The notes: generated from the letters alone by a model not told the origin. Counted from the stretch's first letter, positions 17,781 through 27,600 are shown. The stretch is DNA of 64,000 nt from Xanthomonas arboricola pv. juglandis (GCF_001013475.1 NZ_JZEF01000001.1:310001-374000), one strand, 5' to 3'. Program-made: numbers and translations.

Positions 17781-18688
17781 CGACCATTGCGCAGGCACGC
17801 CCGTTGCCGACCACCATTCCCGATTACCTGGCACAACTGCGCCAGGCCCTGGCCGGCGCGGACCCGGCGATGATCCAGGACGCGCTCTACGACGCCGAAG
17901 AGTATCTACGCGCCGAACTGGCCGAGCAGGCCGGCAAGAGCGAAGCGGAAGTAATCGCCGGCGTGGCAGGCAGCTACGGTGCGCCGGATGAAGTGGCCGA
18001 GATCTATCGCGAAACCGAAGTGACGGTGACACGTGCACTGCGCCCGCCGCTGCCGCGCAGACGCACTTCGTGGCTCGGCAGGTTCTTCGGCGTGGCTGCC
18101 GATCCACGCAGTTACGGCGCGCTGTTCTACATGCTGCTGTCGCTGGTCACCGGCGTGTTCTATTTCACCTGGGTGATCACCGGTGCGAGCCTGTCGGCCG
18201 GCTTGATGATCCTGATCATCGGCGTGCCGTTGCTGGTGCTGTTCTTCGGATCGGTGCGGGTGCTATCACTGGTGGAAGGCCGCGTGGTGGAGACGCTGCT
18301 GGGCGTGCGCATGCCGCGTCGTCCGGCCCATCCGGGGCCGCAAGGTGGCTGGCTACAACGCATCGGCGCAATGTTCACCGATGCGCGCACCTGGAGCACG
18401 ATGCTGTACTTCCTGCTGATGCTGCCGCTGGGCATCGTCTACTTCAGCGTGTTCACCACCTTGTTGTCGTTGGCGCTGGGCCTGGCCGCATCTCCGCTGG
18501 TGCTGCTGTTCGACAACACGGCGGTGCTGACCTGGGATGGCGTGGATGTCACCAGCGCTTGGATGACGCTGCCGTTGTTCGTCGTGGGCGTGCTGCTGCT
18601 GTTCGTCACGCTGCATCTGGCACGCGCCTTCGGTAAGCTGCACGGCATGTTCGCCAAGCACTTGCTCGTCAAGAACGGTGAAGGCTGA
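17777..18688 (+). CDS. DUF1700/sensor-domain membrane protein
   Basis: The protein has 303 residues. The first 85 form an acidic helical DUF1700-like region (IPDYLAQLRQALAGADPAMIQDALYDAEEYLRAEL is split here by function: peptide-like dimerising helices). Two pairs of hydrophobic helices of a putative sensor domain follow (LMILIIGVPLLVLFFGSV and MLYFLLMLPLGIVYFSVF). It is coupled to padR by an ATGA overlap. It is probably an inner-membrane protein whose level or signal is tied to the PadR repressor. The ligand is unknown. Confidence 0.8.
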   Translation: MTTIAQARPLPTTIPDYLAQLRQALAGADPAMIQDALYDAEEYLRAELAEQAGKSEAEVIAGVAGSYGAPDEVAEIYRETEVTVTRALRPPLPRRRTSWLGRFFGVAADPRSYGALFYMLLSLVTGVFYFTWVITGASLSAGLMILIIGVPLLVLFFGSVRVLSLVEGRVVETLLGVRMPRRPAHPGPQGGWLQRIGAMFTDARTWSTMLYFLLMLPLGIVYFSVFTTLLSLALGLAASPLVLLFDNTAVLTWDGVDVTSAWMTLPLFVVGVLLLFVTLHLARAFGKLHGMFAKHLLVKNGEG

Positions 18689-18860
18689 GTGCATCGTGTG
18701 ATTGCGGGTTGTGTGGCACGCGGCTGCGATCGTCTTGCTGCTGCGTGGTCTGCAGTGCAAACCCTGACAGACGCGACGATATGAATTTCGTTTGTCGCGT
18801 GGGTGATTGGGTAGTGTGGATGGAGCAGTTGCAGGACGGCCGCTCTGTGGCTTGGCTGCA

Positions 18861-18971
18861 GGGCCCTTGCCCGCCCACCATCGCAGGACACGCCGCAAGT
18901 ACGTCCCTGTAGGCGCTTACGCGGCATCCATGCCGCGTAAGGTCCCGCGACGGTGGGCGGGCAAGGACCAG
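18861..18971 (+). repeat. Hairpin element, array copy 1
   Basis: Nested palindrome. The outer arms contain CTTGCCCGCCCACCATCGC and its near complement in GCGACGGTGGGCGGGCAAG. The central hairpin is a perfect 12 bp stem, CTTACGCGGCAT (18916-18927) with ATGCCGCGTAAG (18930-18941). No convincing gene exists in 18689-19460; short open frames there follow the hairpin sequence. Confidence 0.85.
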
Positions 18972-19025
18972 TCGAGATGGTCGGTGTGCATGGTTTTAGA
19001 CAAAGCAACCGACCAACGCTCTGGT

Positions 19026-19131
19026 GCGGTGTCCTCGCCGGTTGCGGGACCCTTAGCGGCATGGACGCCGCTGAGGAGCCTCCAGGGACGGATTCACGGC
19101 GTGTCCCGCGAGCGGCGAGGGCACCGCGCGC
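19026..19131 (-). repeat. Hairpin element, array copy 2 (inverted, diverged)
   Basis: This is a diverged copy in the opposite orientation to copies 1 and 3, recognisable by GCGGGACCCTTAGCGGCATGG and CTCCAGGGACG...CGGCGTGTCCCGCGA. The central stem is CTTAGCGGC (19052-19060) with GCCGCTGAG (19067-19075). Its outer arms have largely drifted from the consensus. Confidence 0.65.
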
Positions 19132-19225
19132 TCGACGACCCGAGGTGTTTGACTGCACTCAACCGACGTTGCTGCGCGAAGGCCTGGTGTTGGCTGCGTA
19201 GCGTTTGATCTGCGGCTTGGCAGCA

Positions 19226-19334
19226 GGGCCCTTGCCCGCCCACCATCGCAGGACACGCCGCAAGTACGTCCTTGTAGGCTCTTACGCGGCATCCGTGCCG
19301 CGTAAGGTCCCGCGACGGTGGGCGGGCAAGGACC
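19226..19334 (+). repeat. Hairpin element, array copy 3
   Basis: Nearly identical to copy 1 over about 110 bp. The outer arms contain CCCTTGCCCGCCCACCATCG and CGACGGTGGGCGGGCAAGG. The central stem is CTTACGCGGCA (19281-19291) with TGCCGCGTAAG (19296-19306). Confidence 0.85.
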
Positions 19335-19460
19335 ATCGAAGATGGTCGGTGTGCGTGGTGGCAAGCACTTTCAATAAAGCGACCGGCAACTGTCTGGTGC
19401 GGGCGCCGCGCACGTCGCCACGCAGTGCGCTATGTCTACTCAAACCAAAAATCTGCGCAT

Positions 19461-19501
19461 AAAAAACGCCCCTTGATCGGTCTCGACCAAGGGGCGTTTT
19501 T
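19461..19501 (-). terminator. Intrinsic terminator of the PHA depolymerase gene
   Basis: The 15-base arm AAAAAACGCCCCTTG (19461-19475) pairs with CAAGGGGCGTTTTT (19488-19501). Read on the minus strand the stem ends in a run of six T, 22 bp after the stop of the depolymerase gene. The A-run on the other side lets it work in both directions. Confidence 0.9.
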
Positions 19502-19522
19502 GTCGGCCGATTTGTCGGCCAA

Positions 19523-20830
19523 TCAGGCGCGTTTGCCGCGCTTGCGGATCGGGGTGACGGTGGCGGGGTCGCGGCTGCCGACCGGGTCGGCATCGTAGCG
19601 AGCGATGAATTCGCGCACCTGCGGGTACACCACTTCGCGCCAGCGACGGCCGCTGAAGATGCCGTAGTGGCCGGCACCTTCCACTACCAGATGACGACGA
19701 TGCGCCGCGTCGATCCCGGTGCACAGATCGTGCACCGCTTCGGTCTGGCCAAGACCGGCGATATCGTCCAGTTCGCCTTCGATGCTGAGCAGTGCGGTAT
19801 TGCGGATCGCCGACGGCTTGACCAGTTGGCCATCCACTTTCCACTTGCCCTGCGGCAGCAGGAAGTCCTGGAACACCACGCGGATGGTGTCCAGGTAATA
19901 CTCGGCCGGCATGTCGAGCACGGCGTTGTACTCGTCGTAGAACTGCCGGTGCGCCTGCGCGTCCTGCAGGTCACCCTTGACCAGATCGGTGTAGAAATCC
20001 CAATGCGACATCACGTGCCGGTTGGGGTTCATCGACAGGAAGCCGGCATGCTGCAGGAAGCCCGGATACACCTGCCGGCCGTGGCCCGGATACGGGAATG
20101 GCACGGTGTGGATCAGGTTGTTCTGGAACCACTCGATGCCGTTTTCGGTGGCCAGGTTGTTGACCTGGGTCGGGCTGCGGCGCGCATCGATCGGCCCGCC
20201 CATCATCACCAGCGAGCGCGGCGTGGGCTCATCGTTGGTGGCCATCAACGACACCGCTGCAAGCACCGGCACGGTGGGCTGACACACGCTCACCACATGC
20301 AGGCGCTCGGCGCCGATGTGACGGATGAACTCCTGGATGTAGCTGATGTAGTCCTCGAGCCGGAAAGCGCCGGCTTCCAGCGGCACCATGCGCGCGTCGA
20401 CCCAGTCGGTGACATAGACCTTGTGGTTACGCAGCAGGGTGCGCACGGTATCGCGCAGCAAGGTGGCGTGGTGGCCGGACAAGGGCGCCACCACCAGCAC
20501 GGCCGGCTGCTGCTTCATCGTGCCGATCAGCTCGACATGGTCGCTGAAACGCTTGAAGCGCAGCAGACGGCAGAACGGCTTGCTCAGCACTTCGCGTTCG
20601 ATGATCGGCAACGAATGGCCGTCGACCTCGACGTCGTCGAGCGCCCAGGCCGGCTTTTCGTATTCCTTGCCCAGGCGATGGAACAGCTCGTTGCCGGCCG
20701 CCATGCGTTCGGCGCCAGGGAGCGAGGCCCACAGACTGTCGGGGTCGGAGAACATCTTGGCGTTCGCCTGGGCCTGGTGCACCCAAGGGGCTAGCAGATT
20801 GCGGGTCAGCTCGTGCAGTTGATAAAGCAT
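19523..20830 (-). CDS. phaZ: Intracellular polyhydroxyalkanoate depolymerase
   Basis: This 435-residue alpha/beta hydrolase begins MLYQLHELTRNLLAPW, typical of intracellular PHA depolymerases. It breaks down stored poly(3-hydroxybutyrate). The nucleophile motif reads VVSVCQPTVP, with Cys183 where other lipases have Ser; cysteine at this place is known for the Ralstonia eutropha PhaZ1 group. Candidate acid and base are in IEGELDDIAG and EGAGHYGIFSG. No signal peptide. The longer open frame (31 codons upstream) lacks homology. A strong terminator follows. No PHA synthase gene lies in the window. Confidence 0.92.
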   Translation of the reverse strand: MLYQLHELTRNLLAPWVHQAQANAKMFSDPDSLWASLPGAERMAAGNELFHRLGKEYEKPAWALDDVEVDGHSLPIIEREVLSKPFCRLLRFKRFSDHVELIGTMKQQPAVLVVAPLSGHHATLLRDTVRTLLRNHKVYVTDWVDARMVPLEAGAFRLEDYISYIQEFIRHIGAERLHVVSVCQPTVPVLAAVSLMATNDEPTPRSLVMMGGPIDARRSPTQVNNLATENGIEWFQNNLIHTVPFPYPGHGRQVYPGFLQHAGFLSMNPNRHVMSHWDFYTDLVKGDLQDAQAHRQFYDEYNAVLDMPAEYYLDTIRVVFQDFLLPQGKWKVDGQLVKPSAIRNTALLSIEGELDDIAGLGQTEAVHDLCTGIDAAHRRHLVVEGAGHYGIFSGRRWREVVYPQVREFIARYDADPVGSRDPATVTPIRKRGKRA

Positions 20831-21149
20831 TCCACCCATCCGTGCGGCTCTTTGCTGCCGCGCAGCATACCCCCTTTGGCGCATTTGCACCTTAATGGGG
20901 CTGCGGACGGTAGAGGCTGTCATACGACTTATGGCAGGCGTCAGCGGCCTGATTTGCCGTGATTTGCTTTGCCGTTAGTGGTAATTCTTTGGATGGCTGC
21001 GCGAGCCGAAAGCGCGCGTTCGTCGCAGAACCCACGGCTGCTGGACGAGTCCTCTTTTCTGCAGGGGAGGATGGGTGAGGTGCAGGGCGAAGCGCAGTGC
21101 ACTCAACCTTTATCAGCGTTCAATCCCCACAAGGCTTCGCACGCAACCT

Positions 21150-21275
21150 CATCCGCCCCTGCGGGGCACCTTCTCCCGGCGGGAGAAGGGAATGAAGCCG
21201 CTCTGCCTGCGGGGCGATGAGCGGAATAAAGCCCCCCTCCTGCGGGAGAGGGGTTGGGGTGAGGGTGCGCGGCGA
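21150..21275. repeat. REP-like double hairpin
   Basis: Two GC-rich hairpins: CCTTCTCCC (21169-21177) with GGGAGAAGG (21181-21189), and CCCCTCC with GGGAGAGGGG around 21235-21253. They are flanked by complementary outer segments (ACCTCATCCGCCCC and GGTTGGGGTGAGGG). This is a common dispersed type in xanthomonads and pseudomonads. The rest of the 20831-21315 gap shows no gene. Confidence 0.7.
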
Positions 21276-21315
21276 AGCCACTCGCCGTGCGTGCCTCAAC
21301 CGGCCAACGTCCTGC

Positions 21316-21918
21316 TCAGCCGCGCTCCAGCGCAGCCGCCTCATCGGCCAACTGCGGCGACAACCAGCAGTGCGAGCCGAGCGCAGCAAACCCCACGCTG
21401 GCGAAGCGGCGCCGATACCAGCGCGCCGGCCGCGCCTGAAAACCATCGTGGTCGCCTTCGAAGGCGTCCTCTTCGGCGAAGGTCTCCAGAAATGCCATGC
21501 CCGCGCACATCTCGGCCAACCCCGGCAGGCCCTGGTTGAACTCGCGCGTGGGCACGTAATGCAGCACGTCCGAGCAGATCAGCAGATCCACTGGCGCGCA
21601 CGGGCGCAGCCAGGCGAAATCGCCGAAGCGGGCAGGGTGGATCTGTCGGCTGCGTCCGTAACGCTGCACCGCGTAGGCGCTGCTGTCGAAGCCCAGATAG
21701 CTCAGCTTGGGACGCAGCGCCAACAATGGCGCGCGCCAGGCCGCCTCGCCGCAGCCGATATCCAGCACGCTGCGGATCGGGCGCTCCAGGTAGTACTCGG
21801 CCTGGCTCACCGCCAGTGCGACCTTGCGTCGCAGGCGCGCAGGGTCGGCCAGCCCGGCATCCCGGTACCAGCGGCGGAAATAGTGGGCGTCGTACTGCTT
21901 GTCGTCGGGTTCGGACAT
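21316..21918 (-). CDS. Class I SAM-dependent methyltransferase
   Basis: This 200-residue protein has the SAM-binding motif I VLDIGCGEAAW at about residues 51-61, an acidic loop in LGFDSSAYAVQRYG, and motif IV-like DLLICSDVLHYV. The N-terminus (KQYDAHYFRRWYRDAGL) resembles small-molecule methyltransferases. The substrate is unknown. ATG 21918 is preferred over an upstream start that adds 16 residues without homology. It is divergent from hemJ, with a 74 bp shared promoter region. Confidence 0.85.
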   Translation of the reverse strand: MSEPDDKQYDAHYFRRWYRDAGLADPARLRRKVALAVSQAEYYLERPIRSVLDIGCGEAAWRAPLLALRPKLSYLGFDSSAYAVQRYGRSRQIHPARFGDFAWLRPCAPVDLLICSDVLHYVPTREFNQGLPGLAEMCAGMAFLETFAEEDAFEGDHDGFQARPARWYRRRFASVGFAALGSHCWLSPQLADEAAALERG

Positions 21919-21992
21919 GGACGTCAGGTGCTTTCGCGTCGGCGGATAGGTGAAAATGCGGGCCATCCTACGCCAGCCAGCGAAGCCAGCAC

Positions 21993-22439
21993 ATGACCTT
22001 GTACCTGTGGATCAAGACCTTCCATCTGTTGTTCGTTACTGCGTGGATGGCGGCGGTGTTCTACCTGCCACGCATCCTGGTCAATATCGCCGAAGCCGGT
22101 GCCGAGCCTGCGGTGCGCACGCGCCTGGTGCTGATGGGGCGCCGCCTCTACAAATTCGGCCACAGCATGCTGGGGCTGGCGCTGCTGCTGGGCGCGGTGC
22201 TGTGGCAGGGCTATCGGGTGATTCCGGATTTCCCGACGATGGTGGCCGGTGGCTGGCTGCACGCAAAACTGTTTGCGGTGGCCTTGATCCTGGCGCATTA
22301 CATCGTGGCCGGGCGCTGGTTGAAGGGCGTGGACCAGGGCCGCAGCCTGCCCAGCGGCCGCGCATTGCGGTTGTTCAATGAAGTGCCGGTGGTGTTGCTG
22401 GTAGGGGTGATCTGGCTGGTGCTGGCCAAGCCGTTCTGA
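21993..22439 (+). CDS. hemJ: HemJ-family (UPF0093/CopD-like) membrane protein, likely protoporphyrinogen oxidase
   Basis: This 148-residue protein has four hydrophobic helices. The order LWIKTFHLLFVTAWMAAVFYLPR, GRRLYKFGHSMLGLAL, GGWLHAKLFAVALILAHY and ALRLFNEVPVVLLVGVIWLV follows cyanobacterial and proteobacterial HemJ, including the conserved His in TFH and the H-x-K in WLHAKL. HemJ converts protoporphyrinogen IX to protoporphyrin IX in haem synthesis. The automatic name CopD family is often given to the same group; the HemJ assignment is mine by pattern. Confidence 0.75.
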   Translation: MTLYLWIKTFHLLFVTAWMAAVFYLPRILVNIAEAGAEPAVRTRLVLMGRRLYKFGHSMLGLALLLGAVLWQGYRVIPDFPTMVAGGWLHAKLFAVALILAHYIVAGRWLKGVDQGRSLPSGRALRLFNEVPVVLLVGVIWLVLAKPF

Positions 22440-22674
22440 CACAACACCCGGGCGGTGCATGCGCTTGCCGGATGCGCCGGTCGTCGCTGGTGTGTTCGCG
22501 CAGCACTGCGGTGATGTGGCGCGGATAGTCGAGGGATTCCGCCAAGGCGCCATTGCGAAACGGCTGCACCGACAATTGCAGCAGGTGATCGATCCGGGCC
22601 TTCAGGCTTGCCGCTATCCCATCCTTCTGGGCATGGCAGCGCCCTCGGTTGCGTACCGGGTCTTCTGGGAACAC
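22375..22674 (-). CDS. Possible small protein with GTG start
   Basis: An open frame of 99 codons from GTG 22674 lies downstream of the TPR gene on the same strand and overlaps the 3' end of hemJ by 65 bp. Its composition in the first 70 codons is protein-like (GIAASLKARIDHLLQLSVQPF, LDYPRHITAVLREH), and the same frame is open for at least another 17 codons upstream (DAILELRNTDGARIV). No family is recognised. It may be a degraded or annotation-missed gene, or chance in GC-rich DNA. Confidence 0.25.
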   Translation of the reverse strand: MFPEDPVRNRGRCHAQKDGIAASLKARIDHLLQLSVQPFRNGALAESLDYPRHITAVLREHTSDDRRIRQAHAPPGCCVRTAWPAPARSPLPATPPALH

Positions 22675-22725
22675 GATGCGCGCGCCATCCGTGTTTCGCA
22701 GCTCGAGTATTGCGTCAGGCGGAGA

Positions 22726-23481
22726 TCACGCCTGCGCGCCGAGCTCGCTCAGTCCCTTGCGCGCCAAGTCGATCCAGGCGCGTTGCTCGCGCTGGTAATG
22801 CTTGGGCGAGGCGGCTGCGTGGCGCAGCACCTGCTCGAAGACGGCCCTGGCGTCTTGCGGGCGCGCGGCGCGCAACAACAGCTGCGCATAACGCACGCGC
22901 GCTTCTTCGCCCGGATAGCCTTGCGCAAGCGTTTCGTACTCGTGCAGCGCCTCGTCGATGCTGCCGCTGTCTTCGACTGCGCGCGCATACAGCAGGTGCC
23001 CGTCGTGCGAGCGGAAATTCGGATTGGCCGCGATCAACGCGTCCAGCGTCTTGCGTGTCTCTGCGGCCTGGCCCAGCCCGTACTGGGCCTTGGCCAAGCC
23101 CAGCATCAGGTCCGGATCGTCCTGGTAGATGCCGCGCAGCGCGCCCTGATACAGCTCGGCGGCACGCGCGTAGTCGCCCTGTTCCAGCAGTGTCTGCGCG
23201 AGGCGGCGGCGATTCTCGGGGGTGTCGGCCACATCCAGCTGGCGCGATGCATCGCGTTGTTCGCGTTGCGGATCGATGCGCTGACGCACCTTGCGCAGGC
23301 CACGGCGCGCCGTCGGGTCGTTGCGCAGGTCCGGGATCACCGCCACGCACACGTAGACCAGGACTGCCAGCAACGAAAACGCCAGCAGGATGAAGATCCA
23401 GTACAGCGGGCGGCCGCTGCGCACCACGTGCACGCAGCAGGCAGCCTGCAATACCAGCGACAGCAGAAGTAGCGGGCTCAT
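22726..23481 (-). CDS. Membrane-anchored TPR protein
   Basis: The protein has 251 residues. Two hydrophobic helices (LLLLSLVLQAACCVHVV and YWIFILLAFSLLAVLVYVCVAVI) lie in the first 50. A soluble region follows with several tetratricopeptide repeats, for example NRRRLAQTLLEQGDYARAAELYQGAL and DPDLMLGLAKAQYGLGQAAET. TPR units scaffold protein complexes; the partner is unknown. The start MSPLLLL was chosen over an upstream in-frame start. It lies 86 bp after accA on the same strand, at the end of the large cluster. Confidence 0.85.
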   Translation of the reverse strand: MSPLLLLSLVLQAACCVHVVRSGRPLYWIFILLAFSLLAVLVYVCVAVIPDLRNDPTARRGLRKVRQRIDPQREQRDASRQLDVADTPENRRRLAQTLLEQGDYARAAELYQGALRGIYQDDPDLMLGLAKAQYGLGQAAETRKTLDALIAANPNFRSHDGHLLYARAVEDSGSIDEALHEYETLAQGYPGEEARVRYAQLLLRAARPQDARAVFEQVLRHAAASPKHYQREQRAWIDLARKGLSELGAQA

Positions 23482-23566
23482 ATCCGAACAGATCCTTCCA
23501 TGGTGGCCAATCGTCTTGCTGGCTGGCAATGCTGCGTGCAGCACTATCGCCCCGGCTTGCCGCCGA

Positions 23567-24526
23567 TCAGTTGCCTTCGTAGGCGCCGTAGCTGCGCAGG
23601 CGCTCGTAACGACGCTGCAGCAGGCCCTCGACCGGCAGCTTTTCCAGCGCTTCCAGCTCGTTGAGCAGCACCGCCTTGAGGCGCTTGCCCATCTGCTCGG
23701 GATTGCGGTGCGCGCCGCCGGTGGGTTCGCGGATCACCTTGTCGACCAGGCCCAAGCCTTTCAGGCGCTTGGCGGTCAAGCCGAGCTGCTCGGCCGCGTC
23801 CTTGGCCTTGGCCGCGTCCTTCCACAGGATCGAGGCGCAGCCTTCGGGCGAAATCACCGAATAGGTGCCGTATTCCAGCATCAAGGTGCGGTCGCCCACG
23901 CCGATCGCCAGCGCGCCGCCGGAGCCGCCTTCGCCGATCACGGTGCAGATCACCGGGATCTTAAGCTCGGCCATCTCCAGCAGGTTGCGCGCGATCGCTT
24001 CGGACTGGCCGCGCTCTTCGGCGCCGATGCCCGGGTAGGCGCCCGGGGTGTCGATAAAGGTCAGCAGCGGCAGGCGGAAACGCTCGGCCAGCTTCATCAG
24101 GCGCAGCGCCTTGCGGTAGCCCTCCGGGCGCGGCATGCCGAAATTGCGGGCGACCTTGCTCTTGGTGTCGCGGCCCTTCTGGTGGCCGATGATCACCACC
24201 GCGCGGCCATCGATGCGGCCCAGGCCACCGACGATCGCCTTGTCGTCGGCATAGGCACGGTCGCCGGCCAGTTCCTGGAATTCGTCGCAGATGGTGTTGA
24301 TGTAGTCCAGCGTGTACGGGCGCTGCGGGTGGCGCGCCAGCTGCGAGACCTGCCAGGCCGACAGGTCGCGGAAGATCTGTGCGGTACGCACGCGCAGCTT
24401 GTCGCGCAGCGCACGCACCTCGGTGTCCACGTTGACTGCAGGACCGGTGCTGGCCTTGCGCAGTTCCTGGATCTTTGCTTCCAGATCGGCGATGGGTTGC
24501 TCGAAGTCGAGGTAGTTAGGATTCAT
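23567..24526 (-). CDS. accA: Acetyl-CoA carboxylase carboxyltransferase subunit alpha
   Basis: This 319-residue protein matches AccA throughout: [20 protein letters not shown], the helical N-terminus, [36 protein letters not shown] (oxyanion region) and [21 protein letters not shown]. With AccD it forms the carboxyltransferase that makes malonyl-CoA for fatty acid synthesis. Its place after dnaE is the same as in E. coli. The 156 bp between dnaE and accA contains repeat copy B, so accA may have its own promoter. Confidence 0.97.
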   Translation of the reverse strand: MNPNYLDFEQPIADLEAKIQELRKASTGPAVNVDTEVRALRDKLRVRTAQIFRDLSAWQVSQLARHPQRPYTLDYINTICDEFQELAGDRAYADDKAIVGGLGRIDGRAVVIIGHQKGRDTKSKVARNFGMPRPEGYRKALRLMKLAERFRLPLLTFIDTPGAYPGIGAEERGQSEAIARNLLEMAELKIPVICTVIGEGGSGGALAIGVGDRTLMLEYGTYSVISPEGCASILWKDAAKAKDAAEQLGLTAKRLKGLGLVDKVIREPTGGAHRNPEQMGKRLKAVLLNELEALEKLPVEGLLQRRYERLRSYGAYEGN

Positions 24527-24597
24527 GCAGTGGTGTCGTCAACGTAAGGCGGGGAGTGTAGCCGAATGCGTCCGATGAACCCGTACGGTGGGGTTAG

Positions 24598-24686
24598 GAG
24601 AATCGGGAATCGGGAATCGGGAATCAAAGCAGGGCGGATGGCGGCCTCGCTTTTGCGATTCCCCATTCCCGACTCCCCATTCTCAA
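24598..24686. repeat. GGGAAT-type inverted repeat, copy B
   Basis: The left arm (24598-24626) repeats ATCGGGA three times. The right arm (24656-24686) carries GATTCCCCATTCCCGACTCC. The right arm includes the dnaE stop codon, so the element abuts the end of dnaE exactly and lies in the dnaE-accA gap. Confidence 0.85.
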
Positions 24687-27600
24687 GCCCACGGAGGGCT
24701 GTACTTGATCTTCAGGGTCCGCACCGCGGGGTCGGCGCGCAGGTTGTCCATCAGTTGCTGGTCGATCCGCACCGAGTGGCTGCCGTTGAGGTCGAGCATG
24801 CCGGCCACGCCGCCGGTCGGGGCGCGCAGCAGCAGGTCCAGGCGCAGGGGGGTCTTGCCGGGGCGGTGCTTGGCCAGCAGCGCGTCGATGCGCTTCCAGG
24901 CCTGTTTCTCGCGCAGGTCCAGGCGCAGCGACAGGCGCTGCGCGTGGTCGGCGCAGATCTGCTCGTAGTCCCAGCATTGGCGGATGCGCAGGCTGTAGCC
25001 GCCGTTGAATTCGTCCTCGCGCAGGCCGCCCTTGACGATCAGGATGCGGTCGCGGGTGAGCAGATGTCCGAACTCGGCCATCGCATCGGAGAACGCGCTG
25101 CATTCGACCCGGCCACGGCCGTCTTCGAGCTGCACGAACACCTGGCTGTCGCCCTTGCGCCGCACGCCGATCACCTGGCCGGCCAGGATTGCGCTGACTT
25201 CCGGGCGCCAGGCGCGTTTTTCGCCATCGCCGCCACCGCCGCCGCCACGTTGTTGCGAGGCGAGGATCTTCTCCAGCGCGCCCAGGTCGCAGCCGACCAG
25301 CTCGCGCACTTCGTCGCGGTGCGGGTCGAACGGGTGACCGCTGAGATAGAAGCCCAGCGTTTCGCGCTCGCCGGTGAGCAACTGGCCCAGCGGCCATTCC
25401 TTGCTTTCCGGCAGGTCCAGACGCAGCGCCGGCGCGCTCGGGTCCGGCCCGCCGAACAGCGAGTTCTGGCCCGAGGCGCGTTCGCGCGCCAGCTGCTCGG
25501 TGGCCTTGACCACTTCCGGCAGCTGCAGCATCAGCGAGGCGCGGTTCTTGCCCAGCCCGTCCATCGCGCCGGCATTGATCATCGCTTCCAGCGTGCGCCG
25601 GTTGAGCTTGGCGGTGCCTACGCGCGTGCAGAAATCCAGCAGGGTGGTGTAGGGGCCGCCGCGCTGGCGTTCTTCGACGATCGCCTCGCAGGCGCCCTGG
25701 CCGACGCCCTTGATCGCGCCCAGGCCGTACTGGATGGTGTCCGGGCTGGCGGCCTCGAACATGTAGGCCGACTCATTGACGCGCGGCGGCTTGACGGTCA
25801 GGCCGAGATTGCGCACCTCATCGAGAAAGCCCACCACCTTGTCGGTGTTGTCCATGTCCGAGGACAGCGTCGCGGCCATGAACTCGGCCGGGTAATGCCG
25901 TTTCAGCCAGGCGGTCTGGTAGCTGACCAGCGCGTAGGCGGCAGCGTGCGACTTGTTGAAGCCGTAGCCGGCGAACTTCTCCATCAGGTCGAAGATTTCG
26001 TCGGCCTTGGCCGCGCTCACTCCGCCCTTGGCCGCGCCTTCGCGGAAGATCTCGCGGTGCTTGGCCATTTCGGCCGGCACCTTCTTGCCCATCGCGCGGC
26101 GCAGCAGGTCGGCGCCGCCCAGCGAATAATCGCCGACGATCTGCGCCATCTGCATCACCTGCTCCTGGTACACCATGATGCCGTAGGTGTCCTTGAGGAT
26201 GACTTCGGTGCGCGGATCCGGGTAGATGATCTCCTGCTGGCCGTGCTTACGTGCGTTGAAATCCGGGATCAGGTCCATCGGGCCGGGGCGGTACAGCGAC
26301 ACCAGCGCGATCAGGTCTTCGAAACGGTCCGGGCGCGCGTCCTTGAGCAGGCGGCGCATGCCCGAGGATTCGAACTGGAACACCGCGCCGGTATTGCCCG
26401 AGGCGAACACGCCCTTGTAGGTGGGGGCATCGTCGAGCGGAATGGCGCTGATGTCGACCGGGTCGATGCCGGCGCGTGCGTGGCGCACGTTGATCGCCTT
26501 GACCGCCCAGTCGATGATGGTCAGCGTGCGCAGGCCGAGGAAGTCGAACTTGACCAGGCCGACCGCTTCGACGTCGTCCTTGTCGAACTGGGTGACCTGG
26601 TTCTTGCCGCGCCCGTCCTGGTCGTGTTCGGCGAACAGCGGGCAGAACTCGGAGAGCGGCTCGGGGGCGATCACCACGCCGCCGGCGTGCTTGCCGGCGT
26701 TGCGGGTGAGGTCCTCGAGCTGACGGGCCAGATCCATCAGGTCGCGCACGTCGTCCTCGACCTGATAGCGCTGGATCAGGTCCGGCGAGGCCATCTCCGA
26801 GTCCTTGCCTTCGCCCATCGCATCCTTGAGCGTGATGCCCAGGATGTTGGGGATCAGCTTGGCGACGCTGTCGACCAGACCATAGCTGAAGCCGAGCACG
26901 CGCCCGGCGTCGCGCACCACCGCCTTGGCCGCCATGGTGCCGTAGGTGATGATCTGGCTGACCCGTTCGCGCCCGTACTTGCGCGCCACGTAGTCGATCA
27001 CCTCGTCGCGGCGATCCATGCAGAAGTCGATGTCGAAGTCGGGCATCGACACGCGTTCCGGGTTGAGGAAGCGCTCGAACAGCAGGTTGTACGGCAGCGG
27101 ATCCAGGTCGGTGATCTGCAGTGCCCACGCCACCAGCGAGCCGGCACCGGAACCGCGGCCCGGGCCGATCGGAATGCCCTGGTTCTTGCCCCACTGGATG
27201 AAGTCGGCCACGATCAGGAAGTAGCCGGGGAAGCCCATCTTGATGATGGTGTCCAGCTCGAATTCCAGCCGGTCGACATAGTCCTGGCGGGTCTTGCCGG
27301 GCGCGATCGGGTTCTTTTCCAGGCGCGCGGCCAGGCCATCGCGCGACTGGCTGCGGATCCAGCTGTCCAGCGTCTCGTCTTCCGGCACCGGGTAGGCGGG
27401 CAGGAAGTAGGTGCCCAGGCGCATCTCGATGTTGCAGCGCTGCGCCAGCGCCAGCGTGTTGTCGATCGCGTCGGGCACATCGGCGAACAGCGCGGCCATT
27501 TCGTCGCCGGACTTCAGGTACTGCTGGTCGCTGTACTCGCGCGGACGTTTGGGATCGTCGAGCACGCGGCCGGAGGAAATGCACACCCGCGCCTCGTGCG

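Noticed and set aside
18861..19334. Direct repeats that might be a CRISPR array
   Set aside because: Only two near-identical units of about 110 bp with internal palindromes and an inverted third copy; no short regular repeats or spacers and no cas genes.
18689..19460. Several short ORFs on both strands between the sensor gene and phaZ
   Set aside because: They follow the hairpin elements, mirror each other on both strands and have no starts with ribosome binding sites.
22459..23472. Plus-strand ORF of 337 codons opposite the TPR gene
   Set aside because: Antisense shadow; the minus-strand gene has membrane helices and TPR motifs.
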